Assembly: GCF_000204055.1 (NCBI RefSeq)
Contig: NW_006768841.1
Span: forward strand, 220,824-284,823
Source of the DNA: Melampsora larici-populina 98AG31
Taxonomy: Eukaryota > Basidiomycota > Pucciniomycetes > Pucciniales > Melampsoraceae
Reading direction: 5' to 3'
Length of the DNA: 64,000 nt
Shown: positions 36,085 to 48,188 of the stretch, piece after piece
How positions within the stretch are numbered: position 1 is the first letter of the stretch
How the letters are laid out: every line of letters begins with the position of its first letter
Program-made: the position numbers and the translations under genes
Notes under the pieces: model-generated
What the model saw: the letters and a program-made list of their open reading frames with translations, nothing else
What the model was told of the DNA's origin: nothing
Databases searched by the model: none

Positions 36085-39000
36085 TCACGGGTTATTTTTT
36101 CCTTTCCCCTTTGGCTGCCCACGAGATTTTTTATTGGATGTAAGAAGGCGAATGCGTTCTTTTTCAAATGCATTCAAATATGCAGGTATGTTTAGATTAG
36201 TAAGCATTTGACAAATCACTTTAGGTAGTGAAAAGCATCCGTCTGCAAATTCCACTATGTTGGACCCGCTTGAAGGCTTGAAAACGTAGACTACACTTGT
36301 AGCCTCAAGGTGACCAAAAGTCCATTGACTTTTTGGTGATTTTGGTGGGGCAGTGCTTGCAATTGGATAATCGGGGTTGAAATACAATATCTGAGTGGAT
36401 ATGTATGAAAGTCCGCTGAGAGTTGTGGCTGATTTGACCCATGCATGATTGCCAGAGCCGGACATGTGCTGATATACGGTCAGAATCTTGGCGAGGTACA
36501 GCTTCTGTGTATATCCAAATCATCCAGATGATCAGAAGTCTTGAAACAAGAATATACATATGTGCATTTCTAAACAACTCACTGCGTTATTGATCAGAAG
36601 GACAAACTTCCCATGTTCCAAAGGATTGTCTGTGCTAACTTGACCGCCACCAAGATCGATATCTGTTGGAAAGTCGTCAACAGTTGAGGTGTTACGGATG
36701 ACATCAGCTAGTCGAAGCTTTGAGGTGATATTCCAGCGATGCAATCGAGTGGTTGCTGAAGAAACAGCTTCGTGGTTCTTCATCATAACTGCCACCAATT
36801 TACTACACATGCTTGGCTTCAATTGTTCTGCTTCAGAGGCCGTGAGATTGATAGCGATGTCCGAAACCGTTCGTTTAGCTCGCTCATTTCCATGGCCTTT
36901 GGAGACCTGACTATCATGGGATTCTCGGATGCGAAGCATAGCTGTGGCATTGAGTTTGCATCCACTTTCGATCAAATCAACAAGCGCTTCCTGTGTAGCA
37001 GACTCTGATGCTTTTCGTGCAACAGTCGTGGTAGCCGATAACATGTTTGCAGCAGCTGAGAGTTCAACCAGATCAGTAGAGAGAATGAGATGTGAAAGAG
37101 ATGGCCCGACTCACATTGTGGGTTCAGCAACGATGATATTCTCATTGCAGCATTCCAATACTCATCCGTTTGATGAGTATCGGGGACTGAGTCCAATATT
37201 GTATCGGCTTCTTGATGCTCACGAGTCAACTGGGCTACTGCTTCAACCACCGCAGCATCGTTCTCACCTGGAACAAAGCCATATTGGACGTCGTATGTCT
37301 TTGTTGGAGCTTGAGAGACGCCAGTGTCTTCCAAATCATCCTCGTCAGCTGAATTGAGATGGCTGGAGTCCGGAAGATCAGACTGTACAGTTTCAGTCGG
37401 GGGTGCCATACCAGCGAATTCGGCTAGACTCATAGCTCGTTTATGAGCAATAGTAAGTTCACGTGAAATCTCTTCATTTGATGGAAAGTAAGAGAGATCG
37501 GGGGTTTCTGTGACATCAGGCTCGTCTGAGAAGGCATGTTGATAGCCTGATCGACGGATTGGAGTGTTAGATAAGATATTGATACAGAAAGATTCAAGCT
37601 AATAGAGCACTTACCAGAGTGTATATGTTCTGACTGGGGCATTTCCATATTCCCGGACATGATACTTCGTATGACAGCAAAGATCTTCGGCATCATTAAT
37701 CAAGCATCAAGGACTGTAAAGTTGGGGCATATTACCCTCATCCATCCGAAGATATGCTCACAAGCCTCTGTTCCATGCTTCCAAGGCATGAGAGGTGAAT
37801 TCGGATAACACTCACGATGAGTTATAATGAGTGCTATTAGACTCTCTGCCATCGCACAAAAGATCTTCATACTCTGATGTGATATGAAGTTCTTTGATAA
37901 ACTCATCAAGGAATCTGGTTCTTCTTGACGATCGGACAAGTATGATTGCCATCTTCTCAAGAAGAAGATAGCTGTCCACGCGGAACGAATTCGTTCTCCA
38001 TGACCAATTGTCTTGTTTAGCCAGGCATCGCAAAGCTCTCCAAGGATGAAGAGGTAGATAGACAAGCCGGTGCATTTGGGTCGAGCTAGAGCTGCCTTTA
38101 AAGTATGATGATTTGTAGTTCGATATGCGCGGCCATCATCCTGTCGATCACTGTTGAGAACGTCTTTTGTGAATAAGGGCGAGTTTTCTGATTCGAGCAA
38201 AGTAACAAGGTGTTGAATGTTTACATAGTACTTCCCAAAGCATAGAAGTCGAGCTCCAGACAGTAATTGATTGGCCGCGGTTTTCCGACCATGCTTGGGA
38301 TCTTGCACACATATGACTGGTAAACCCTGAGGTCCTAGTCTGGGGACCTTGACGTGTACTTTGAGTTTTTCGTTCGTGTATTCAATGAAGTTCTTTGCAA
38401 GATTTGAAAAACCGTGTTGAGCTTTGAGCTCTTCTGCAGCTCCATCCGATCCAAGAGATAGTACTTGCAACCCAGCCGTTTGAGACATCGAAATGAAGGT
38501 ATCATGTTGTGTGATGAGTTCTTCGGCTGTCTCGTTTTTGTAGCTTGCGATTAATGCTACCACAAAGGTTGGAATGTTTGGTAGTGGCACTTGTATTGTA
38601 TATGCTCGCACCTACAGTTGAACCGAGAGATCAACAAGGTGGTAAATGAAGCAAGTGGATTGAAAACATACCTTTGAACACAACTGTTTCTTTGAGACAA
38701 TATCGTTGACAAGTTTTTCAAGTTCTTCTTTGTCCTTAAACTCTCGATCTCCACCCTCTGCCCCAACCAAGAATCCATGATGGTGACGGAGGGATTGAAC
38801 ACATACTGTCTGGTTGGTCGCAGCAGCAAGAGGTCCGTTATATCCAAGGTCTTTAAGGTACTTGGCAATCATTTCGAAATTGGATTGTTTAAGACCGTCT
38901 GCAAGCTGTGCTCCACTTTTGGCGCGATCGTAGCGCATAGCTCGAGACGTCTTGCCTGCGAGATGCTTGTTGAAAAGATTGAGTGCACTTGGACTCATAG

Positions 39001-40373
39001 CACCAATTGTCGTCAGGAAATTGTCCAGATATACGTCAATTCGCTTTCCACAAAGGCTTTTCCCATCAGCTTCTCTTTTAGCTCGATCAGCAACAGCCAT
39101 CATAAGACCTCGAAGAACGTCTCGGTTTTTGAAGAGACCGGCCTTTCCATATGTACCAATAAGACTCCAGAGTTCTGAATCACCCTCCTTTGAGCACTGA
39201 TTAATTGACTTTGACAATCTTCGTACTTCTTCATGTTGAAGCATGATGGAATGAAACTGGTCGGCAACCATGTATACATCGGGGATGAATTTGACATCAT
39301 CTTTCTTCGCATAGGGTCGACTGATTGCGGAGAGTAATGATCGCTCGTGCTTCAATCCAAGGCATGATTTGCAGACCACATGTGACGATCCAGTGGCGCT
39401 AGGAGAATCGACCTGCCTTTCACATTTTGGCGAATGAATGGAGCCAAGGAATCCGTGTTGTTTTATCACCCATTTTGACTCAGCTTCAAGAGCTCGGTGA
39501 AGAGTTTTGCGTTGAGCATTGCTGAGTCCCTTTTCCTTGGAGGTGTTGAACAACTCTTTGCAAACAATTGACCGATGTCGAGAACCATGATAAGGAGTAG
39601 GTGAGCCGCGGATGCATTCGATGATCTTGTGCCGGGCGCCTTCACGCTTCCACGTCTCGTCCGTTAATCCTGCACATGGGACTAAGTTCTTGGTGCTTTT
39701 GTTCCGACCTCCATCAGTATCCTTGGATATTGGTCGCTTTTTTGACTCAAAGTAATTACTCAAGAGGCCTTTTTTGTTCTTAAGAGTGTTTGTGACTTTT
39801 GCACAATTGACTACAGAACCAAGCGCAAGTAGTTAGATACTGTGTAGCTATTGATTTGTGCTGAAGGAAAATAAACTACATACCTGACGCCCAGTGTCTT
39901 TCAGCAGCCTGAATTCGTCCCAATTTCAAAGTGATCGGCTTGGCCTTGCAGTGACACTGGTACACCTTGTCTGAATCCTTTTGTGTGACTACACATTGAC
40001 TACACAAAGCTTCAGCGGTTGAAAGTGGGCAAGCAGCTACTACATCCTTTTGTTGCTTCTTTTGGGCTGGTTTCTTCTTCGGTGTTGGTGGATCAGAATC
40101 GGGTTGAGAGGTTGTTTTGTTCTCGAAATTTGTGTTTGGTGTGGCTATAGCCTGCGAGGACGTGGATTGTGGACAGCTCTTAATGATCTCGATATCATCC
40201 TTTTCCTCCTCACTGGAGGACTCATCATTGCTGATTGGTAGGTATTCCAAGCTGATGTCACTGTCTACATCAGAATTGGAAGGTTTTTTTTTTTGGTGAG
40301 AGTCTTCATTATCGGAACTGCTATCAATGACAATGCAGTCTTTGGAAGGTGCTGTGTAACAGGTAGGACTCAT
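36085..40373 (-). pseudogene. Transposase of the 5-kb element, 1,316 codons, one in-frame TGA
   Basis: Six exons: 40373-39884, 39810-38672, 38611-37615, 37546-37115, 37055-36583, 36504-36085, all with GT-AG borders and matching phases. The N-terminus is acidic and followed by a cysteine finger (LCSQCVVTQKDSDKVYQCHC ... RHWASVNC). The core has LQVLSLGSDGAAEE (D about residue 599), VQDPKHGRKTAAN (D about 647) and PWKHGTEACEHIFGWMR (E about 825/828), spaced like a D-D-E/D transposase. The DPKH..K and E..F..R elements recall P-element/THAP9 proteins, but this is only a resemblance. The C-terminus is basic (SRGQPKGKGK). A single TGA at 37702-37700 interrupts an otherwise open exon just after GWMRVICPNFTVLDA. 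Confidence 0.82.
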
Positions 40374-40500
40374 TTGCGATTATGATCAGGAAAGTTGATT
40401 AGTGGTGATTTAGGGAAAGATAATAAGCTATGAAATGAAGGAGGGTGAATGGGACGAGTGGACCCAGGCAATATTCAGGGCAGAAGTCCCATCTCCTGTG

Positions 40501-40532
40501 GCGCTGTCAAGCTATAGAAAGCTTGACAGCGC
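40501..40532. repeat. Short perfect palindrome
   Basis: GCGCTGTCAAGC and GCTTGACAGCGC are separated by 8 bases, between the transposase start and the right subterminal repeats. Possible hairpin or dimeric protein-binding site. Confidence 0.6.
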
Positions 40533-40684
40533 AGAATCAATATCTGTCTAGATCTGTCAAGACCAGGCCAAGAGAGGCTGGGACTAGCCGGGACTAGACT
40601 TATGAAACAGAGGAGAACAGGCTAGAATAGGCGCACTCAAGGCTTTCAAGGGGGTTACCTAAAAATGGCAATCAGCAATCAATT

Positions 40685-40830
40685 GCTACGTTTTAGGTGA
40701 GATACCTAAAACTCATGACCCATGATTGCTACGTTTTTGGTCAGATAGCTTGCCACTAATTTTTCCAAATTTCTACGTTTTTGACAGATACATCGCCAAA
40801 ATCTTAGCCAAAATTGCTACGTTTTTCGAC
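40685..40830. repeat. Right subterminal repeats of the 5-kb transposon
   Basis: Four same-orientation copies of the GCTACGTTTTTGGTCAGAT family start near 40685, 40728, 40772 (TCTACG variant) and 40816, the last forming the inner TIR. They are direct, not mirrored, relative to the two internal left copies. Confidence 0.7.
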
Positions 40831-41695
40831 AGGCCCCTCGGTAGGAGCATTCCAGGGTCCTCCTATTCCTCGCTGTTGTGATCACAATCGATCGACTTTG
40901 ATTCAACTTTGAGTTGAATCAGGACACCGTACGTCAGATATTGGAGGGTTAAGGTCAGACGTTTCGCCGTTTGGGTCGTTTACGCGGCAGTCCATTATTA
41001 CAAGCTCAAGGTCTGATTTTACACGTCATGTAAACCATACAGGCCGTTTGCAAGGCCCGGTGCCTCGGTTTTATTCTCACGGGATTGTAAAAAGGCCTGT
41101 ATTTATTTTTTTACAAGGCCCGGTGCCAACACCCGGCTCGCAGCGCAGACTGCGAGGCGCAGTCTGCGCCTGCGCTGTGGCTCAGCACAGGAGTTTTTGC
41201 AAATTTGGTCACTGTGCGATTTTGCAGCGCAGGGTCTGTTCGATTTTTGGCCACTGCGCGTTTTTGCAGCACAGTGGCCTCTTGCAGATGATAAAACTGT
41301 GCCCACTGCGCTTGTTCTTACATATTACATATGTATCAGCGAGATAGTTGAGAAAGGGTGAGGATTTTTTGCAATTGGTCCTTTGCTGATATTGTAATTG
41401 ATTCATGGAAAATAAAAGTGACATTTGGTCATCCTTCCATTCTTACGGGCATCTTGATCGAGAAAGTAAGTCAGTTGAGTAAAAATCAATTAGCAGATTT
41501 GTGATTTCAATGGACTCTTGGCTGTGATATCAGTTTTACGTCATAATTCCAAGCTATGACTGATAAACACCTTGCTGCTCAACTTGATCACCACCAACAC
41601 CCGGCGTGTTTTTACAAACACATTTGCTTCCTTGATTACCCCTTTTTATATACTGTTCTAACCATCATAGCAAGGTGCCATCATCTCTTTCCAAA

Positions 41696-44600
41696 ATGCC
41701 CTCTAAATCCAAGAACCCAAAAGCTGTTGTACCTTCTAAGCAAAAAGCCTCTTCAAATTCTACGGTTTCAAAGCCTTCAAGTTCAAATCATAGAGCTACT
41801 ACTGCTTCTCAAAATCCCGATGGAGTGACTACAACAATTGTTCTAGATGTAGACTCTGATGACGGTAATTATGTAACAGAACGGGAAATTGAAGATGAAG
41901 AAGAAGCCGGGAATTCTTTTCGAAGCACTCCGTCAAAAACAGATGGCAAAAGAACTCGTCAATCACCAACAGCCTCGAAGTCTACAGCCATTCAAAAACA
42001 CAAGTCTAAGAAAGTCCGAAAGAAACAAGTATGTAACTTTTCTATTAGTACTCCGTCCTTATGTAGAGGCCGCTGACCAACAACCAACCAATCAGAATTA
42101 CAAGATGCCTGACAACGTAGATGCCAATCAAGACTCTGATATTGATATTCAAACTTCAAAGTCTGATGAAAACTGTAAGTTTGATCCGATCAAAAATTAT
42201 TATGGCAAGGAACTTGTGCTTGGACCGAGGCAGGTAAGCCAAGTTTTTCGTTATCATCAAAAATATTGCTTGTTTACTTTGTTTTCTGACTTAATCATTG
42301 GTTTCTTCAGAAAGAAGGTGAAGAACCCAGGTGCCGTGAATGTTTGTGGTGTGGTGACATATTCACCGATGGCGACAGGAGTCGTTGGAACCTTACTGAG
42401 CATTGAGATGGTGGAAGTAGCCGCCAGCCCTGTAAAAAAAGACAGCGGGCCATCGAAGCAGGTGAAAAGCTCCCTCTTACCTGGCAGGAGAAGAAAGCAG
42501 AGTTAGCACGAGCAGAAGCGCAGAAAGAAGTAGGAAAGAACCACACTCTGGATGCCTTTCTCGAGTTGCCTAAGTTTTTGGTCCAGTTACTCAACACAAT
42601 CTTGGTTCTATGGCTCTTACGTAACTGTATTCCATGGCTACGCATGGAGGACACTTACCTTCAGGCTGCGTTTGTGCTTTGCAATCCAGCAGCAAAGCTA
42701 TGGTCACCTACATGGGCAGCAAAGCAGGCAATGGCCTACTTCGAGCAATTTCACAATAAGTTAATCACCACTCTTCAAGTGAGTTTCTTTGCATTTCTAT
42801 AAGTTTCTCTCAAATTGAAAATGATATACACGTTTGGGATAGGATCTATCTTCAAAAATCTGTGTCATCCATGATGTGTGGACAACGAAGGGGGGTAAGC
42901 GAGCGTTCATTGGGGTTTCTGTGTCATATATCGACAAAGACTTCAAATTTCATGTGCTCCATTTGACACTGAAGCTCATTGCATGGAATCACTACGGTGT
43001 CCTACTGGCTCAACCAGTTGGACAATTCCTGATACGACATGGGCTGCATAAAAAAATAAGTCTTCTAATTACATTATATCTGATCTTCACATTGTCTGTA
43101 TCAACTCTTAAGCTTATCAATTACTCAATCTAGCACATGGTTGCACAAACAACTGATTCAGGATCAAGCAATCCAGTCTTGGCCCAAGAACTCGAAAAGA
43201 TGTTCATGAATGCTGAAGATCCACATTATTGGAACTCGAGTCGCAATCAGATTAGATGTTACTGTCATAAACTGGCTCTAACAGTCAAAGCTGGCCTGGA
43301 CACTATTGGCTTTGGAGTTGGTCAAACAAAACCCTTGGCACCCACTGGCAAAAGACTCCGACTTCTCTTACCGGACAGCTCCTTGCCACCACCCAAAATT
43401 GTTCTCCAAGATGGCACGGTTGTTGAAGATGATGAAGATCTGAATGAAGACAAAGAACCAGCAGATCTCAGTGATCTCAGTGAAGGTCCGACTCCTACTG
43501 ATCACATTGATTATGACTCCCAAGGCGAAGACAATGACAACAGTCCAGACTACAAAGACCAAACTCCAGATGCCGACCTAGTACCCCGAGCTCTGAAAAA
43601 GGTCAGACCGTTTTGTAGTCCTCTTCATAATCCACGACAACATCAGATAAGCTTATTGGTATCGATTTGAAACAAAACCACTTGAACTTCCTATGACAGG
43701 TTCGAAGGATCAATAAGTTGATCGCCTCAAGTGCTCCTCGAATAAGCCACTTCCAGGCAACAGCTCAACAGCTATCTTATAAAGGCCCCGGATTGATTGG
43801 AGCTCACGGTCAAAGATGGAACATCTGGTATGATGCTCAAAACCGCTGCTGCCAAGCAAAACAGGTAAGCAACGACTTAATTGTAACACAGTCACGAACC
43901 ATCAGCGTAATAAATGACGTACATTATGTATTTTTTATCCAGGTAATCAATTTTATGATCAATTCTGATCAAGAAGGCTATTATGAAGGTATAACCATCA
44001 CTCCTGACAAATGGAAAGGCGTGGAGGCGCTGAATAAGGTCCTTGAGGTACACTATGAATTTGTTCTTTTGGTTTCAATTTGCATACATACCAACCTTTG
44101 TCATTTGTTCGAATTCAATATAGGTTTTTCTACTCTCCACCAAGAAGATGGAAGGTGACGGACCAACGGCAGGTTCGGTTTTATTTCAATACTCAACGTT
44201 GATTGGTCTCTTAACAACCATGAAAAACAAGACACCTCACTCAGCAATCTCAACAATGATTACCACAATGATTGGCCAGCTTCGACTGTACCAAACCGAG
44301 TCGTTACACTGCGACCCTGTCATCTTAGCCACCATTCTAAACCCACGTTTTCGTCTCAGCTTCTTCACTCAGAAGTATCCAACCTACGCCACCAATGCTG
44401 AACATCTGTTTTGCCAGGCTCTTTCTTCCCTTGAAGGAGTCGATCGCGATGAGAAAGATGAGGGTACTCAGGATGGTAATGCTGCTTCACCCAAATCATG
44501 TGATCCATTTGAAGAAAATGGGGCCTTTGAGGCCAGTTCAACTTTACAACTCAGCGGCGATGACGAGATCGACCAGTATCTTTCGGGAAAATTTCCGTGT

Positions 44601-47277
44601 AACGGTGATATCTTGGAATGGTGGCGAGTAAGTCTTTGCTTTACTCATGATTACTCAAAGAATGCAATATGCTTACTCATCGATTCTTTCAGTTCAATCA
44701 AAAGTCTTTCCCAAAACTTGCTCAGCTAGCACGAGACTATCTATGCTGTATGGGAACCTCGTGTACTGTAGAGAGGACTTTTTCCACAGCTGCTCACATA
44801 TGTACAAACAGCAGGGGCGGCCTCGTTTCAAGAACAATAGAACGAGCGGTACACCACGGGGCTGATGGCACGTGACGCTCACGTGAGACATTCAAACACA
44901 TGCTGTCTACATCGTCATACCCGATGTGAGTTACACCTGCCAGCCAGCATGGGCTACACCCAGTCTGGTCACGTTGCTACAATGTGATGACTCACCCGAC
45001 AAGCAGGTGAGTCATCTCACCTTGTTAAGGGTGTGAGGCAGGCTGCGTGACAACCAGGGGGGAAGATTGCACACCTGTACTGTACGGAAGTTGTATTGAG
45101 CTTGTGAGCATTGGCTCATCCCAGTGCTTTCCCAGCCTCGTGATGGCTGAATAAACACACCAGTTGAATCAGGCGGGGATGTTTCCAACCTTTGCTTGCT
45201 GAGTGCACACTATAACAATGATCTGATCTTTGCATTGACAAGGACTACATGTGGTAATTATAGAAACACAAATAACATGGAGAACAGTTAGAAAACAACA
45301 AAACTAAGACTAGAACTAAAACTAAAAATAGTCTGTGAGTGAAATTTGATGATTGATTGTAGTGCTTGATAATATGATTTGATGAACTGTTTCTATTGAA
45401 GAGGATCATTGAGCAATCAGCCAATGAGTTGATCAGTGAGAGATAAAAAAATGACACAAAGAAAGACCTACAATCTACGAGATCGATCCGGGTGTACGGG
45501 GCGATAAGAACCATGAGAACAAAAAGGAAGGGCAACATTGATATCTGGTCGAGAGGAGTCATGATAAATATATGAACAAATTAACAGAAAAGTACCAAAA
45601 GGTTAGTCTTCAACTTCATTGAGATATCAGAAGATTGTTCAAGCAGGGGGAGAAGAGGACTTACAAATGAAACAAACAGTCAAAGGGTTTGATGTTAACA
45701 CTTCAAACAGGAGCAAACCATGACATCAAGCTTCACAGTAAATTGAATGAGATAAATATGAAAGAATGAAAGACTGACAAATGAAATAATCGATCAAAGG
45801 ACTCCAATATGAATGGAACAGAACTAGAGTCAGCAAATATGAATCTGAAAAAATGAAATTTAAAAGAGTGTTTAGATAGAAAAGAAAGACTTGAATCCAG
45901 CCAACTGGTACCTATCAGAATGATGATTTATGCAAAGAAGTCGAATGAATGAGCGCCTCCAAGACAAAGGTGATCGATGTGATGTGATGACCCATGAGTG
46001 ACGAAGGACTCGAGCGTAGACTGGGGCAGTGGACAAGGTGTAACTGTGGAGTCTGTGACATGTGTCTGTGACGTCATACTTGACAGCATGTGTACCCGGT
46101 TCTGAAAATGACACCGGGCTGTGACATTTACACAGCCTGCTTTTGGAAAAGCGGCCTTCGAATTTCAGGATCACTTTGGCCAACAGCTCTTCTTGATTGT
46201 TCTTAACCATTAAGCTAGCCCCATTGGGTAAGTCTTTTCTTCTTCTTTGTCATCCAACACTCTCAACTTGATACTAATAGCCTTGTATCTCAATTGTCTT
46301 TTGATTGTCTTCTAGGGTTTCAAAGCTATCATCGCCAGTTTGTATCAAAGTAGTTGCTCTCAGCTTTCACTTCCATTCATCTATTGGGTATACATGTTGA
46401 TGTTCCAGGTTGTAAGTTTTTTGTTGACTTTTATCTTATACATACCTCTTATGTCTGTGTGTGATGCAAGCAACCCGTGTTTTTTGTGTTTTGTTCTTTT
46501 TTGATAGTGTCAATAAGGCTGACATATCTTTTGATAACAAAAATGTTCTCACTGTATAGCGTAATTAGGATACTTTTGTACAATATTGATGTAATTAGCA
46601 TTTACGGATTCTGTTTTCAATAGGAATCTAAAATGTTCATAATCAGTTACAGTATGAACACAAAATAACCAATTGTGGAGATGCATCAGAAAAAAGAAAA
46701 GAAAAGGATCCCAGAATTGATCAATGGGCTTTTTCTTGTTTTGTGTACTTGTCTCGATTCACTTTGTGTTTTACACACATTAAAAAAATACCCATCTGCT
46801 CAGCACCCGACGCACATTTGGATGCTAGTTGTCCAAGCTGAGTGTGTGGATGGGAGGTTGTACTGACACATGCCGGCTCACGTGCCGCCCAGGTGCTTAG
46901 GACCCAAATCAGCTTGCATGACTGGCATCCAAGTTCATTCGTGTGCTGAGCACCTGGCTTTCAGGCCACGCTCACATGCATCAGCTCACCCGCTGCTCAC
47001 GGCGAGCTCATATGTAGAACGGGTGGCAAGCTGGGGTGAGGGCCTCGTAGCCGCGGTCACACTGCTGCCACCTGTTCTACACAACCACTCGGCGTGGTCA
47101 TACCCAACTTACGTTTCACGTGGTCCCAGTTCAAAGTCGCCCCGTGGTGTAGGTGTGTGTCAGTGGCTCAAACAGGGCTTCTTTCCCGGTGGCGAAATTG
47201 GAAAGGCTGTTGTGTCCGTTGAAAAGCTTGCAAAGAATTTGACTCAGAAAAAGAAAGCCGAGCATTTGAGCAAGTGA
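41696..47277 (+). pseudogene. hAT transposase gene with BED finger; inactivated by several lesions
   Basis: Exons: 41696-42028, 42096-42233, 42311-42778, 42843-43055, 43134-43601, 43700-43864, 43943-44047, 44124-44627, 44693-44851 and 47152-47277; 893 codons. A BED-type finger (PRCRECLWCGDIFTDGDRSR ... NLTEH) is followed by the hAT core (ICVIHDVWTTKGGKRAFIGV, VAQTTDSGSSN, CYCHKLALTVK) and the C-terminal dimerisation domain (KLAQLARDYLCCMGTSCTVE, RTFSTAAHICTNSRGGL). Lesions: TGA at 42404-42406 (next to the BED His), a donor reading ATAAGT at 43056 where GTAAGT is expected, and an element inserted at the TA of a Val codon (44850-44851). Excising that element leaves the frame open to AEHLSK and a stop. 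Confidence 0.88.
44852..47149. mobile_element. TA-flanked element, 2.3 kb, in the last hAT exon
   Basis: Short inverted ends CACCACGGGGC and GCCCCGTGGTG are flanked by TA on both sides (44850-44851 and 47150-47151). Removing it joins ERAV to GVCQWLKQGFF in frame, which strongly supports the ends. TA targets suggest a Tc1/mariner-related element, but no transposase is found inside. The two subterminal regions (to about 45150 and from about 46840) are GC-rich, while the centre is AT-rich. Confidence 0.8.
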
Positions 47278-47730
47278 CTCTTTGCCTCGGTCTTCTTCAG
47301 ACTAAATTATTCCAGAACTCAACCTTGTTTGCTTTCTACCAAGTTTCCTTCTATCGATCCTGCTCCTCTCTTTCTTTTATAAAATTCAATTGTTTTGTTC
47401 TCTTTGTCTGTTTTCTTTGTATGCCACTGTTGTTCTTGATTTACACACCGTTTTCTTTCCTTATACATAAGCGAGTACCTTTCACTTTTTATGCTATCCT
47501 TTACAAAGAAAAAAATTGTGTCGTGCCTCCTCGAAACGCAGTTTTTTTGCCCACGGCGCTGCACTGCACTGCGATATAGGACAGCGCAGGGGCATATCAG
47601 ATTGTGGATAACTGCGCCCCAGCGCTGCACAGTGGGTTTGTTGATTTTCGAATTTTTGGGCGCAGCGCAGTTTAGCGCATTCTGCGCTGAACTGCGCTGA
47701 GGCTGGGTGTTGCCGGTGCTGATGCTCTAA

Positions 47731-48188
47731 GGGAGCAGTACTTCATTCCACCATCTACTCCGATTTCCATATGTAGGACTATCTAGGCAAATGCCGTCTG
47801 AGGCAGGAATGTATCAAATCCCTTCAACAACTTGAACTCAATATCTAATAATGAGCTTTTTCGCACCTATTACCAGAGTAACTGACGTTACACTCAAGCA
47901 CGATTGGGCTCAAACATCGAAAGTGGCAATCTTTTCCTCAACGCTTGTATCATGGAGCCTACCACTGTTGCTAAAAGCCATATGGTCATGGGGATGTCTT
48001 CTCAGTGATGTACTCAATGAAAGGGTTAACTTTAAAACACATGGTCATAATATTTAATCAGCGGTGCGAAGCACAAGAATAAGTCAAGATGCAATAGAAA
48101 ACAATTTTATGAAGAAAAGCAGATAAAACAGATAAAACAGATAAAGAAATTCAATAAGATTTGTTTACTATGTTGTGTGTGATGGTGA
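47731..48188. other. Intergenic, 3' flank of the GPI-protein gene
   Basis: No recognisable gene. A short direct repeat AGATAAAACAGATAAA occurs near 48120-48145. Confidence 0.4.

Larger units (their letters stand above)
35806..40861 (-). mobile_element. DNA transposon, 5,056 bp, 8-bp TSD, superfamily unassigned
   Basis: The TIRs begin AGGACCCTGGAATGC at the left; the right end reads GCATTCCAGGGTCCT. Inverted similarity runs about 47 bp, through TACCGAGG and CTGTCGAAAAACGTAGCA. A perfect 8-bp duplication CCTATTCC flanks it (35798-35805 and 40862-40869). It carries a single six-exon transposase gene on the minus strand with little spare sequence, so it looks autonomous or only recently inactivated. 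hAT, P and Zisupton-type elements all make 8-bp TSDs; the protein is not a standard hAT. Inserted in the Harbinger-like element. Confidence 0.92.
41127..47712 (+). mobile_element. hAT transposon with GCGCAG-rich ends, 6.6 kb
   Basis: The left end CAACACCCGGCTCGCAGCGC and right end (reverse complement CAACACCCAGCCTCAGCGCA) are inverted repeats followed by arrays of GCGCAG/CTGCGC words on both sides (41150-41290 and 47540-47700). CCGGTGC is duplicated (41120-41126 and 47713-47719); a full 8-bp TSD is possible with one mismatch. It carries a hAT transposase gene. Excluding it repairs the right TIR of the surrounding Harbinger-like element exactly, which confirms the ends. A 2.3-kb insertion sits in the last exon. 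Confidence 0.87.
34775..47727. mobile_element. Harbinger-like element split by two later insertions
   Basis: The left end is GAGCATCAGCACCGGGCCTT and continues GTAAAAAAA. The matching right end is found only by joining 41090-41126 (TTTTTTTACAAGGCCCGGTG) to 47720-47727 (TGATGCTC), which gives a perfect 29-bp TIR. The flank TAA is duplicated (34772-34774 and 47728-47730). TAA/TTA 3-bp targets with GAGCATC-like ends are typical of PIF/Harbinger elements. After removing the insertions at 35806-40861 and 41127-47712, about 1.3 kb remains, without a transposase, so it is non-autonomous. It contains two A20-22 tracts (near 35345-35364 and 35409-35430). Confidence 0.85.

Noticed and set aside
46870..47151. 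Apparent N-terminal part of a separate 135-aa ORF
   Set aside because: Only the part after 47152 is coding (the end of the hAT transposase). The upstream part is the subterminal region of the TA-flanked insertion read in frame by chance.
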